Assembly: GCA_035356975.1 (NCBI GenBank)
Contig: DAORGW010000004.1
Location: 1-51,476, forward strand
Direction: 5' to 3'
Length of the DNA stretch: 51,476 bases
Origin: STF1-138 sp035356975
GTDB taxonomy: Bacteria; Patescibacteriota; Patescibacteriia; UBA1558; S5-K13
Below, piece after piece: positions 40,462 through 48,108 of this stretch (position 1 is the first letter of the stretch; each line of letters opens with the position of its first letter). The notes under the pieces were generated by a model. The model was given only the letters and a program-made list of their open reading frames with translations. It did not search any database and had not been told where the DNA came from. Both the position numbers and the translations under genes were made by a program.

Positions 40462-42258
40462 ATGTGTGGAATAATAGGATACATTGGAAATAAAGAAGCA
40501 ATTCCGATTTTAATAAATGGACTTAAAAGACTAGAGTATCGTGGTTATGATAGTGCAGGTATTTGTGTTTTATCTAAAAATAAACTCCAAACAGTAAAAA
40601 AGAAGGGTCAAATTATAGAACTTGAAAATGAATTAATCGGAAAAGAAATTTGTGGAACAATTGGAATTGCTCATACAAGATGGGCTACTCACGGAGAACC
40701 AAATGAAATAAATTCCCATCCCCATTTGGATTGTAAAAATAAAATTGCCATAATCCATAATGGAATAATTGAAAATCATTCATCTTTAAAAAAAATTTTA
40801 GAAGCAGATGGACATAAAATTATATCAGATACTGACTCAGAGATTGTTTCACATCTAATAGAAAAATTTTATAATGGAAATTTAGAGGAAGCTGTTATAA
40901 AAGCAATAAAATATATTGAGGGAACTTTTGGATTGGCTGTAATTTGTAATACAGAAGAAAAAATTATTGCAGTGCGTCGTGGTTCACCACTTATAATTGG
41001 TATCGGAGATGATGAAATGTTTGTATCAAGTGATGCTTCGGCGATTTTAGAATATACAAAAAAAGTTATTTATATAAATGACAATGAAATAGTAACACTT
41101 ACAAAAGATAATTATAATGTAAAAAATTTAGATGGAAATTTAGTTAATAGTGAGGTTCAGGAAATAAAGTGGAATTTAAATGAAATAGAAAAAGCTGGTT
41201 TTAAACATTTCATGTTAAAAGAAATTTATGAACAACCAAAATCAATTGAAAATACTTTGCGTGGAAGAATAAGAGAAAATAAAATTAAATTAAGTGTCGA
41301 TATTAATCCAAAATTAATTAATAAAATAATTATTACAGCTTGTGGGACAAGTTGGCATTCGGCACTCATAGGAAAATATTTAATTGAAAAAATTTCCGGC
41401 ATTGAAACTTGTGTTGATTATGCATCAGAATTTCGTTACAGAAATCCGATTATAAAGGATAATGATTTATTAATTGCAATTTCTCAATCAGGCGAAACAG
41501 CGGATACTCTAGCTGCAATAAGAATTGCAAAAAATTGTAAAACCTTGGGAATTGTAAATGTGGTTGGATCTACTATTGCAAGAGAGGTCGATTTTGGAAT
41601 TTATCTTCATGCTGGTCCAGAAATTGGCGTTGCAAGCACAAAAGCCTTTACATGCCAAGTTACGGCTCTTATTCTTTTTGCGCTTCATTTAAGGCAAGAA
41701 TTGGGCTTAGAATTGGATTCTACGCTTATAGATGAATTAAGCCTTATTCCTGATAAGATAAATAGCACATTAGAGAAGTCTGATAAAATTAAAGAAATTT
41801 CGAGCCATTTTAAAGATGCAAAAAACTTTTTATATTTAGGTCGTGGAATTAATTTTCCGGTCGCTTTAGAGGGGGCGCTTAAATTAAAAGAAATTTCATA
41901 TATTCACGCAGAGGGTTATCCAGCAGCTGAAATGAAGCATGGTCCTATAGCACTCATTGATGAAAATATGTTTGTTGTGTTTATTGTTAATCGTGGAGAA
42001 ATTTTTGAAAAAGTTATTAGTAATATGCAGGAAGTTAAAGCTCGAGGGGGTAATATAATTACAATAACAGATTGTGCTGATGATGAAATGATAAAAAAAT
42101 TATCAAATTTTATAATTTCTGTTCCATCTACTCACGAAGAGTTATCACCACTTATAAATGTAATACCACTTCAGCTTATGAGCTATTTTGTTGCTGATGC
42201 AAAAGGATTAAATGTTGATAAGCCGAGAAATTTAGCAAAATCAGTAACAGTGGAATGA
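40462..42258 (+). CDS. glmS: Glutamine-fructose-6-phosphate aminotransferase
   Basis: Makes glucosamine-6-phosphate for peptidoglycan and other amino sugars. At 598 residues it has the N-terminal Ntn glutaminase with catalytic Cys2 (MCGIIGYIGNKEA, GYDSAGI, THGEPNEINSHPH), then two SIS domains (ACGTSWHSALIGKYL, SQSGETADTLAAIR, LGRGINFPVALEGALKLKE) and the C-terminal KPRNLAKSVTVE. No glmS-type ribozyme is seen in the 14-base upstream gap. Confidence 0.97.
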   Translation: MCGIIGYIGNKEAIPILINGLKRLEYRGYDSAGICVLSKNKLQTVKKKGQIIELENELIGKEICGTIGIAHTRWATHGEPNEINSHPHLDCKNKIAIIHNGIIENHSSLKKILEADGHKIISDTDSEIVSHLIEKFYNGNLEEAVIKAIKYIEGTFGLAVICNTEEKIIAVRRGSPLIIGIGDDEMFVSSDASAILEYTKKVIYINDNEIVTLTKDNYNVKNLDGNLVNSEVQEIKWNLNEIEKAGFKHFMLKEIYEQPKSIENTLRGRIRENKIKLSVDINPKLINKIIITACGTSWHSALIGKYLIEKISGIETCVDYASEFRYRNPIIKDNDLLIAISQSGETADTLAAIRIAKNCKTLGIVNVVGSTIAREVDFGIYLHAGPEIGVASTKAFTCQVTALILFALHLRQELGLELDSTLIDELSLIPDKINSTLEKSDKIKEISSHFKDAKNFLYLGRGINFPVALEGALKLKEISYIHAEGYPAAEMKHGPIALIDENMFVVFIVNRGEIFEKVISNMQEVKARGGNIITITDCADDEMIKKLSNFIISVPSTHEELSPLINVIPLQLMSYFVADAKGLNVDKPRNLAKSVTVE

Positions 42259-42320
42259 GTTTAAAAATAATAATTGAAGTTTGAATAAAATTTTTAAATA
42301 TTTAATTTTAAAATAAATAT

Positions 42321-42764
42321 ATGGAAGAAAATAAAAAAATTGGTGTTGGTTTTGGGGTTATGTTACTTAGAGATAATAAAGTTTTATTAGGAAAAAGACA
42401 TGAAGATCCAGAAAGGGCATCAAGTTTATTAAATGGAGCTGGGTGCTGGACAATGCCTGGTGGAAAATTACATTTTGGAGAATCATTTGAAGATGGGGCG
42501 ATTAGAGAAACACTAGAAGAAACGGGAATAAAATTAAATGATGTTAGTGTTATTTGTGTTAATAATGATATTGTTGAAACGGCTCATTTTGTTACAATTG
42601 GACTTCTATCTAAAGATTTCGAAGGAGAGCCAAAAGTTATGGAACCAGATGAAATTACAGAGTGGAATTGGTTTGATTTGGAAAATTTACCAAGTCCGAT
42701 GTATTTTCCAAGCGCAAAGGTTTTAGAAAATTATAAATCCAGAAAATTTTATATAAAGCAATAA
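42321..42764 (+). CDS. NUDIX hydrolase (MutT/NUDT15-like)
   Basis: A 147-residue protein with WTMPGGKLHFGESFEDGAIRETLEETGI, a complete Nudix box, and DEITEWNWFDLENLP. The N-terminal GVGFGVMLLRDNKVLLGKR and the length are typical of nucleotide-cleansing Nudix enzymes. It is five bases before the MazG-like gene, forming a housecleaning pair. Confidence 0.92.
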   Translation: MEENKKIGVGFGVMLLRDNKVLLGKRHEDPERASSLLNGAGCWTMPGGKLHFGESFEDGAIRETLEETGIKLNDVSVICVNNDIVETAHFVTIGLLSKDFEGEPKVMEPDEITEWNWFDLENLPSPMYFPSAKVLENYKSRKFYIKQ

Positions 42765-42768
42765 TTAT

Positions 42769-43077
42769 ATGAAACAACTACAAAAACAAGTAGATGAATG
42801 GGTAAAACAGTATAAAATTGAATATTTTTCCCCTCACGAAATTTTAGCACGACTTGTAGAAGAAACAGGAGAGTTAGCAAGAGAAATAAATCATATTTGG
42901 GGACCAAAGAAGAAAAAAGACAGTGAAGATAAAAAAGATCTTGCAGATGAAATGGGGGATATTATTTTTACAGTAATTTGTTTGGCTAATTCTTTAAATA
43001 TAGATTTAGACGAGGCATTTTCTCGTGTTATGGATAAATGTTACGGAAGAGATAAAGACAGATATGAGAAAAAGTAA
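42769..43077 (+). CDS. MazG-like nucleotide pyrophosphohydrolase
   Basis: A 102-residue helical protein with the EEtgElarei (EETGELAREI) and DLADEMGDIIFTVICLAN metal-binding segments of the MazG/all-alpha NTP pyrophosphatase family. It removes pyrophosphate from aberrant (d)NTPs. It is the single-domain form, not the double MazG. Confidence 0.92.
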   Translation: MKQLQKQVDEWVKQYKIEYFSPHEILARLVEETGELAREINHIWGPKKKKDSEDKKDLADEMGDIIFTVICLANSLNIDLDEAFSRVMDKCYGRDKDRYEKK

Positions 43078-43103
43078 GTCCCGTTTTGATAAACATTGGT
43101 GGG

Positions 43104-43136
43104 GCAGGAATTCAACCTTCGAGGTTGAGCACCTGC
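43104..43136. other. Structured hairpin element
   Basis: The outer stem GCAGG/CCTGC encloses an inner CAACCT-TCG-AGGTTG hairpin. On the minus strand the sequence after it reads like a tRNA T-arm and acceptor end (GGTTGAATTCCTGCCCCACCA), but no matching 5' half is present. It could be a decayed tRNA or a structured spacer. Confidence 0.5.
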
Positions 43137-43148
43137 GAGGTTGTATTA

Positions 43149-43177
43149 TTGACAAATTGAATATTCTTTAGTAATTT
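43149..43177 (+). promoter_or_regulatory. Sigma-70-like promoter of the 43209 gene
   Basis: TTGACA (43149-43154), 17 bases, TAATTT (43172-43177). Confidence 0.78.
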
Positions 43178-43208
43178 TATTTTTAGTAAAAACATGATGG
43201 AGGAAAAA

Positions 43209-43427
43209 ATGAGCAAGAGTAAAAAGAATGGGATTAGCAATTTTCAATTAGACCCAGTTTTACCGGGAGTTGGAGAACAGAATAGAGAACATCAAGAAAC
43301 TTCTGATCCACTACCGAAATCAAAAAAATCTAGTTGTGCTTGTAGTGGTGGAACTGGTCAGTGTAAAAACTGTAAATGTGGGATAAATCACAGACGTTTT
43401 CCATCAAAAGATAGGATACATCAATAG
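43209..43427 (+). CDS. Small Cys-rich orphan protein, SD-led
   Basis: A 72-residue protein. ATG 43209 follows GGAGG by five bases; the upstream ATGs at 43194 and 43197 precede or overlap this SD. The N-terminal 45 residues are polar and probably disordered. The C-terminus carries CACSGGTGQCKNCKCG, five Cys in 16 residues, a metallothionein-like density. No family is recognised. Own promoter and terminator. Confidence 0.68.
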   Translation: MSKSKKNGISNFQLDPVLPGVGEQNREHQETSDPLPKSKKSSCACSGGTGQCKNCKCGINHRRFPSKDRIHQ

Positions 43428-43448
43428 ATAATTAGATGTTAAGATTTT

Positions 43449-43481
43449 GTCGAGTTGAATTATTTCAGCTCGACTTTTTTA
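43449..43481 (+). terminator. Terminator after the 43209 gene
   Basis: GTCGAGTTGAA pairs with TTCAGCTCGAC (one T-G pair) around a TTAT loop, then six T. Confidence 0.88.
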
Positions 43482-43498
43482 TTATCTCAAATATCTGC

Positions 43499-43504
43499 TA
43501 TAAT
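43499..43504 (+). promoter_or_regulatory. Possible -10 box of the CtpA-type protease gene
   Basis: TATAAT 28 bases before ATG 43533; no good -35 is seen within the preceding terminator. Confidence 0.35.
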
Positions 43505-43532
43505 TATATATATTAAAAATAATTTAAATTAT

Positions 43533-45062
43533 ATGAAAAAGCTTATAAAAATAGGAATATTTTTTCTAATTTTTGTTTTCCCATTTTATTTAACATTTGC
43601 TTCTAGTAATTATGATGGAAAATTTTTGTTTGAAAATGTTAATAATAAATTTTATTATGTAAATCCAAAAGATGATAAAATTTATGAAATTACAAGAAAT
43701 AATTTTCCAAAATTATTTAAAACACTGACAATTGGATTAAAGAGTAACGAAATTTCTAAAATATTAAACACTAAAACATTATTAAATAAATATAAAGGAA
43801 AATTATTGTTAGAAATAACTGGAAGAGGAAGATTATTTTATATAGATTTGAATAGCAAAGTAACAGAAATAAAAATTAGAGATTTGGAAAATGATTTGAA
43901 TAAAATTTCAGAATCAATATCTCAGGAGAGTTTTAATGGGATTAAAGAAATCAAACTAGATGAAAATGGAAATACAATTACAAATCAAACAGTAAATTTA
44001 ATTATAAGACCAGTAAATGAACCAACCGATATTAGTTTTCAAAAATTTTATGATATATGGAATTTTGTAAAGCAAAAATATGCAGGAACAGTTGATTATC
44101 AAAAAATGTTAGATGGTGCAATTTCAGGACTAGTTTCGTCTCTTGGTGACGAATATTCAGTTTATATGACAAAATCCGATTCAGATAATTTTATGACTCA
44201 ATTAACCGGAGATTTAGAGGGAATTGGTGCTCAGATGGATATGAAAAATGGATTTGTAACTGTTATTTCTCCACTTGATAATACTCCAGCAAAAAGCGCA
44301 GGAATAAAAGCAGGAGATATAGTTTTAGAAATTGATAATCAATCAACTTTTGGGATGACTTTAGAAAAAGCTGTTAGTTTGATAAGAGGTCCAGCGGGAA
44401 CAAATGTTCTATTAAAAGTAAAACGTTTAGATAATACGGAGCAAATAATAAGTATTACAAGAGCAAAGATTCACATAAATAATGTTTCATATGAATTAAA
44501 AGATAATGGAGTTGGATATATAAAAATTACAAGTTTTGGATTAGATAGTTATACTTTGATGAATGAGGCCATTGACGATCTAAAGTCTAAAGGAGCAGAT
44601 AAATTTATAGTTGATTTAAGAAATAACCCCGGGGGATATCTAGATTTAGCTATAAAAATTGCTGGATTTTGGGTAGAAAATAATGTTGTTGTAATTCAAC
44701 AATCTAAAACAGGAACACCAGATCAATCTTTTTCTGCTGGAGCTAATGCTAAATTAAAAAATAATAAAACAATAATATTGGTAAATGGCGGCTCTGCTAG
44801 TGCATCAGAAATTTTAGTAGGAGCCCTACAGGATTATAAATTAGCAACAATTGTGGGTGAAAAAACTTTTGGCAAGGGAAGTATTCAAGAACTTGTAAAT
44901 ATTTCTGACGGATCATCTCTAAAAGTTACAACGGCTCTTTGGCTTACGCCAAACAAAAGATCAATAGAAAAAAATGGAATAATTCCAGATGTTAATATAA
45001 CAATTCCTATTGATTCAGCCATAGATGTCCAGCTTGATTATGCATTATCAGCAATAAAATAA
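43533..45062 (+). CDS. S41 family C-terminal processing protease (CtpA-like)
   Basis: A 509-residue secreted or anchored Ser/Lys protease. An N-terminal signal segment (about 5-24) leads to an unassigned ~150-residue region. Then come the S41 cap, a PDZ domain (about 225-310: GIGAQMDMKNGFVTVISPL, GIKAGDIVLEIDN) and the catalytic core RNNPGGYLDLAIKIAG, NGGSASASEI (Ser near 421) and GEKTFGKGSIQ (Lys near 448). The frame is open from 43455, but that part covers the preceding terminator, so ATG 43533, which yields the signal segment, is preferred. Confidence 0.93.
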   Translation: MKKLIKIGIFFLIFVFPFYLTFASSNYDGKFLFENVNNKFYYVNPKDDKIYEITRNNFPKLFKTLTIGLKSNEISKILNTKTLLNKYKGKLLLEITGRGRLFYIDLNSKVTEIKIRDLENDLNKISESISQESFNGIKEIKLDENGNTITNQTVNLIIRPVNEPTDISFQKFYDIWNFVKQKYAGTVDYQKMLDGAISGLVSSLGDEYSVYMTKSDSDNFMTQLTGDLEGIGAQMDMKNGFVTVISPLDNTPAKSAGIKAGDIVLEIDNQSTFGMTLEKAVSLIRGPAGTNVLLKVKRLDNTEQIISITRAKIHINNVSYELKDNGVGYIKITSFGLDSYTLMNEAIDDLKSKGADKFIVDLRNNPGGYLDLAIKIAGFWVENNVVVIQQSKTGTPDQSFSAGANAKLKNNKTIILVNGGSASASEILVGALQDYKLATIVGEKTFGKGSIQELVNISDGSSLKVTTALWLTPNKRSIEKNGIIPDVNITIPIDSAIDVQLDYALSAIK

Positions 45063-45101
45063 TTAATTTAATCAGTTAATATATAAATTTTAACTAATAT
45101 T

Positions 45102-45545
45102 ATGGAAGAAATAAAAAAACAATTACCAATAAAAAAATTGTATCGCTCAAGAGATGATAGAGTAATATTTGGAATATGTGGAGGATTGGGTACATATTTT
45201 GAAATAGATTCATGGATTATAAGAATACTTTTTATTGCTTTTACATTTTTTAATGGATTTGGAATAATTTTGTATTTGATTTTAGCTATTTTAATTCCAC
45301 TTGAGCGTGGTATAAAAGATGAGTCAAATAAGGAAGAGATAAATGATACGATAGTAGATATTAATAGAAGAAAAAATGTAAAAATTTTTTTAGGATTTAT
45401 ATTGATATTTATAGGCATTGTATATATATTGAGAATGTATTTTCCAATTCATTTTTTTTATTTTTTTAATTGGCATATTTTGTGGCCATACGTAATTATA
45501 ATAATTGGTCTTTATGTAATATTTAGAAATACTAATATAAAATAA
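45102..45545 (+). CDS. PspC-domain membrane protein
   Basis: A 147-residue protein. The PspC signature is present: KKLYRSRDDRVIFGICGGLG, then YFEIDSWIIRILFIAF and GIILYLILAILIP. A charged linker and two more C-terminal hydrophobic segments (about 88-106 and 118-140) follow, one with a short aromatic-rich tail. PspC proteins respond to membrane stress in other bacteria; no pspA is nearby. Confidence 0.88.
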   Translation: MEEIKKQLPIKKLYRSRDDRVIFGICGGLGTYFEIDSWIIRILFIAFTFFNGFGIILYLILAILIPLERGIKDESNKEEINDTIVDINRRKNVKIFLGFILIFIGIVYILRMYFPIHFFYFFNWHILWPYVIIIIGLYVIFRNTNIK

Positions 45546-46250
45546 ATGACATATAAAGATGTTGTTTCTGAATTAAAATTTTTAGAAGACAAAAATCAGG
45601 CAAAAAATTTACAAAGATTTTTTAAGACAGGACCTGGTCAATACGGAGAGGGGGATATTTTTTTAGGAATTAAAGTGCCTATTTTAAGACAAATTGTAAA
45701 AAAATATTTTAATATTTCTTTAAAAGACGCTGAAAAATTATTACAAAGTAAAATTCATGAGCAAAGATTGGTTGCTCTTTTGATTTTGGTAAAAAAATAC
45801 GAAACTTCTAAAACAGAAAAAGAAAAGAAGAACATTTTTGATGTTTATGTAAAAAATAAAAAATATATAAATAATTGGGATTTGGTTGATTTGTCAGCTC
45901 CAAATATTGTCGGAACTTATCTTCTAAATAAAGATAGAAAAATTTTATATGAATTTGCAAATTCAGATCACCTATGGACAAAGAGAATCTCAATGCTAGC
46001 GTGTTTTATTTTTATAAAAAATAAAGAAACAGAGGACACATTAAAAATTGCAAAAATATTATTAAATGATAAACACGATTTAATTCATAAAGCAGTTGGC
46101 TGGATGCTTAGAGAACTTGGAAAAAGAGTTAGTGAAGAAAAAGAAGAAGAATTTTTAATAAAATATTATAGAAAAATGCCCAGAACAATGCTAAGATATG
46201 CAATTGAAAGATTTAATGAAAAGAAAAAGAAATTTTATATGAGTAAATAA
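45546..46250 (+). CDS. AlkD-like DNA alkylation repair protein
   Basis: A 234-residue all-helical HEAT-repeat protein. FFKTGPGQYGEGDIFLGIKVP, the NNWDLVDLSAPNIVG region, LWTKRISMLACF and DLIHKAVGWMLRELGKR match the AlkD family of alkylpurine DNA glycosylases. They remove bulky or cationic base lesions without base flipping. The ATG begins directly after the preceding stop. Confidence 0.92.
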   Translation: MTYKDVVSELKFLEDKNQAKNLQRFFKTGPGQYGEGDIFLGIKVPILRQIVKKYFNISLKDAEKLLQSKIHEQRLVALLILVKKYETSKTEKEKKNIFDVYVKNKKYINNWDLVDLSAPNIVGTYLLNKDRKILYEFANSDHLWTKRISMLACFIFIKNKETEDTLKIAKILLNDKHDLIHKAVGWMLRELGKRVSEEKEEEFLIKYYRKMPRTMLRYAIERFNEKKKKFYMSK

Positions 46251-46281
46251 AAGTTTTAAATTTGTTTTTAGATTTAGAAAA

Positions 46282-46306
46282 GGGCGCCGAGCTTAGCTCG
46301 GCGCCC
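46282..46306 (-). terminator. Terminator of the MFS gene
   Basis: A perfect 11-bp GC-rich stem, GGGCGCCGAGC/GCTCGGCGCCC, with a TTA loop. It is followed on the minus strand by TTTT. It may also slow transcripts from the left. Confidence 0.82.
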
Positions 46307-46326
46307 CTATGTTTAATAAAAAATAA

Positions 46327-47514
46327 TTAATCTATTAAATGTTCTTCTTCAACACGAGATATAAATGAAAATATAATAGCCATACTTCCTAAAATTATAA
46401 AAGTATAATTAAGCGACCAATCGGTTAAATATCCTACAATTGGATTTATCATCGCTTGGGCTAATCTTTGAAACATAGAAACAGAAGATATAACAGTTGC
46501 TCTATTTTTTGATTCTATGAATTTATTCATATAATTTGAAATATTTGCAAATCTTCCTTTTCCAAAACCTATTCCTAGAGTGAATGCTATTATGGTTAAA
46601 ATTATAGATTTAGAAATCCCAGATATTATAAGAGATATTCCCGTTATAATTGCACTAAAAAATAAAAATTGTTTTTTTGTTTTAAATATTTTTTGAATAT
46701 TTAAAAAATTTCCAAGTATTGCAACTTGAGATAAACAAAGGATTGCATGTATAAATCCGAAGTATTTTATATCAACACCTAAATTTTTTAGCGCTATTTG
46801 ATATAACCAAATTATAAAGTAAGCTACTATTGAAATTATAATGAAATCTATTGCAAGAATTTTTAATATTTTATTTTTTAAAAGATGATTAAAACCTTTT
46901 TTTATAATTTTTATATATCTTAAAGATTCTTCTTGTTTGTTTATGTTTGGTTCTTTTAGTGATATTACAAAAAATAGAGCAATAAAAGTTGGTATCGTAC
47001 TTAAAAGCATTGGAAATTGTAGTCCCATATATTTTGCTATTATGCTTCCTATTGGAGCAGCAAAAGTTATTCCAAGCATGTGTAGAGAATTAAATCTAGA
47101 GAAAACTTTTTTTGATCTGTGTTCTTCGCCTAATTCTTTCAATGAATCATAAATTAATGCTTCTTCTGCTCCAGATGAAAGAGCAACACCAAGCGCAAAT
47201 AAAAATTCAGCAATAAAAAATAAATAAAAGTTTGCAAAACTTGCATATAGAGCAGGTCCTAATATTAAAAATATACAAGATAAAACAACGGATGTTTTTC
47301 TTCCGAAGTAATCAGCTATTGCGCCAGTTGGAACTTCTAATAAAAATATACATATTGTAAAAAATGATTGAAGTATCATTGCTTGAGCAAAGCTAATATG
47401 AGCCCAGTCTGTATAAAATGGGATAAGTACGGCACTTGTAAAATGTATTCCTGTCAAAAATTGATAAAAATACATTTTTTTTATATTTGCCCGTAGTTGT
47501 TTTTTTCTTTTCAT
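46327..47514 (-). CDS. MFS transporter, probable drug/metabolite exporter
   Basis: A 395-residue protein with about 12 hydrophobic segments. The motif-A-like loop GAIADYFGRKTSVVLSC between helices 2 and 3, and EVPTGAIAD preceding it, are typical of multidrug-exporter MFS proteins. The second half has a less conserved loop. Substrate unknown. The 199-base leader upstream holds a promoter, a 28-codon ORF and mutually exclusive hairpins, so expression is probably controlled by attenuation. Confidence 0.92.
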   Translation of the reverse strand: MKRKKQLRANIKKMYFYQFLTGIHFTSAVLIPFYTDWAHISFAQAMILQSFFTICIFLLEVPTGAIADYFGRKTSVVLSCIFLILGPALYASFANFYLFFIAEFLFALGVALSSGAEEALIYDSLKELGEEHRSKKVFSRFNSLHMLGITFAAPIGSIIAKYMGLQFPMLLSTIPTFIALFFVISLKEPNINKQEESLRYIKIIKKGFNHLLKNKILKILAIDFIIISIVAYFIIWLYQIALKNLGVDIKYFGFIHAILCLSQVAILGNFLNIQKIFKTKKQFLFFSAIITGISLIISGISKSIILTIIAFTLGIGFGKGRFANISNYMNKFIESKNRATVISSVSMFQRLAQAMINPIVGYLTDWSLNYTFIILGSMAIIFSFISRVEEEHLID

Positions 47515-47532
47515 GGACTTATTAATTAATTT

Positions 47533-47564
47533 AAAAAATCTCGTTTTTACAACCGAGATTTTTT
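47533..47564 (-). terminator. Attenuator terminator upstream of the MFS gene
   Basis: On the minus strand AAAAAATCTCG (47564-47554), ten-base loop, CGAGATTTTTT (47543-47533), ending in a U run 18 bases before the MFS ATG. Its 5' arm overlaps the antiterminator arm at 47546-47559. Confidence 0.85.
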
Positions 47565-47606
47565 AATATATAAAATTTATTTCAAAAAAATTATCTCGGT
47601 TGTAAA
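47546..47606 (-). promoter_or_regulatory. Antiterminator pairing
   Basis: TTTACAACCGAGAT (47606-47593, at the end of the leader ORF) is perfectly complementary over 14 bp to ATCTCGGTTGTAAA (47559-47546). Forming this stem prevents the terminator. Confidence 0.8.
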
Positions 47607-47677
47607 TATAAAAATCCATGGATTTTTGTATAATCCATTGGTTTTTTAACCCAAGATTGTTTTAATAATTTTTTCAT
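47591..47677 (-). CDS. 28-residue leader peptide of the MFS attenuator
   Basis: The ATG is six bases after the -10 box, so the mRNA should be leaderless. The 28-codon frame begins MKKLLKQSWVKKPM, ends YLQPR, and its stop codon abuts the antiterminator arm. A ribosome finishing the frame would cover that arm and let the terminator form; a ribosome stalled earlier would leave it free to form the antiterminator. Confidence 0.7.
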   Translation of the reverse strand: MKKLLKQSWVKKPMDYTKIHGFLYLQPR

Positions 47678-47683
47678 GATTTT

Positions 47684-47713
47684 ACAATATCACATATTTT
47701 AATATTTTGTCAA
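47684..47713 (-). promoter_or_regulatory. Promoter of the leader-MFS transcript
   Basis: Minus strand TTGACA (47713-47708), 18 bases, TATTGT (47689-47684) preceded by TGA (extended -10), then six bases to the leader ATG. Confidence 0.75.
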
Positions 47714-47715
47714 AT

Positions 47716-47748
47716 AAAAAACCTCGTAGTAATTAACTAAACGAGGTT
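47716..47748 (-). terminator. Terminator of the 47758 gene
   Basis: AACCTCGT (47720-47727) pairs with ACGAGGTT (47741-47748) around a 13-base loop, followed on the minus strand by TTTTTA. Confidence 0.8.
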
Positions 47749-47757
47749 TATTTTGTA

Positions 47758-47997
47758 TTATTTTTTTATTTTCTTGGTAGCCTCCAGAGTATTTTTAATT
47801 AATTCAATAACATCTGTGACGGTGAAATAGTCTACTAATCTGTGTTTAGAATTTTTTAAGTTCTCAATTAAGTTTGTGGTGTCTATTTCTAGTTTTTCAC
47901 ACACCAAGACAACACCAGCAATTACATAATGCGGATGAGGTGTTTGTTGTGCCTCTTCTATCAAAAAATCAACATCTTCTTTTGTTAGTATTTTCAT
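47758..47997 (-). CDS. Small helical orphan protein, SD-led
   Basis: A 79-residue soluble, mostly helical protein (MKILTKEDVDFLIEEAQQ; ENLKNSKHRLVDYF). The longer frame begins at a TTG at 48009 that overlaps GGAGG; ATG 47997, five bases after it, is the start. No family is recognised. Own promoter and terminator. Confidence 0.7.
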   Translation of the reverse strand: MKILTKEDVDFLIEEAQQTPHPHYVIAGVVLVCEKLEIDTTNLIENLKNSKHRLVDYFTVTDVIELIKNTLEATKKIKK

Positions 47998-48028
47998 TTT
48001 TTCCTCCAAAAATGATTTTAATAAAACA

Positions 48029-48057
48029 AGCCTACAATGTTTTTATTATATTGTCAA
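48029..48057 (-). promoter_or_regulatory. Promoter of the 47997 gene
   Basis: Minus strand TTGACA (48057-48052), 17 bases, TAGGCT (48034-48029), preceded by TTG. Confidence 0.5.
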
Positions 48058-48108
48058 TTGTTGTTTACATATTTTTCTACTTAATATAAACTAAACTTAT
48101 ATAAAAAT

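Noticed and set aside
42259..42320. Possible regulatory leader before the NUDIX/MazG pair
   Set aside because: It is AT-rich spacer without a hairpin, promoter pair or ORF.
43455..43532. Upstream extension of the CtpA-type protease
   Set aside because: It runs through the terminator at 43449-43481; ATG 43533 begins a proper signal segment.
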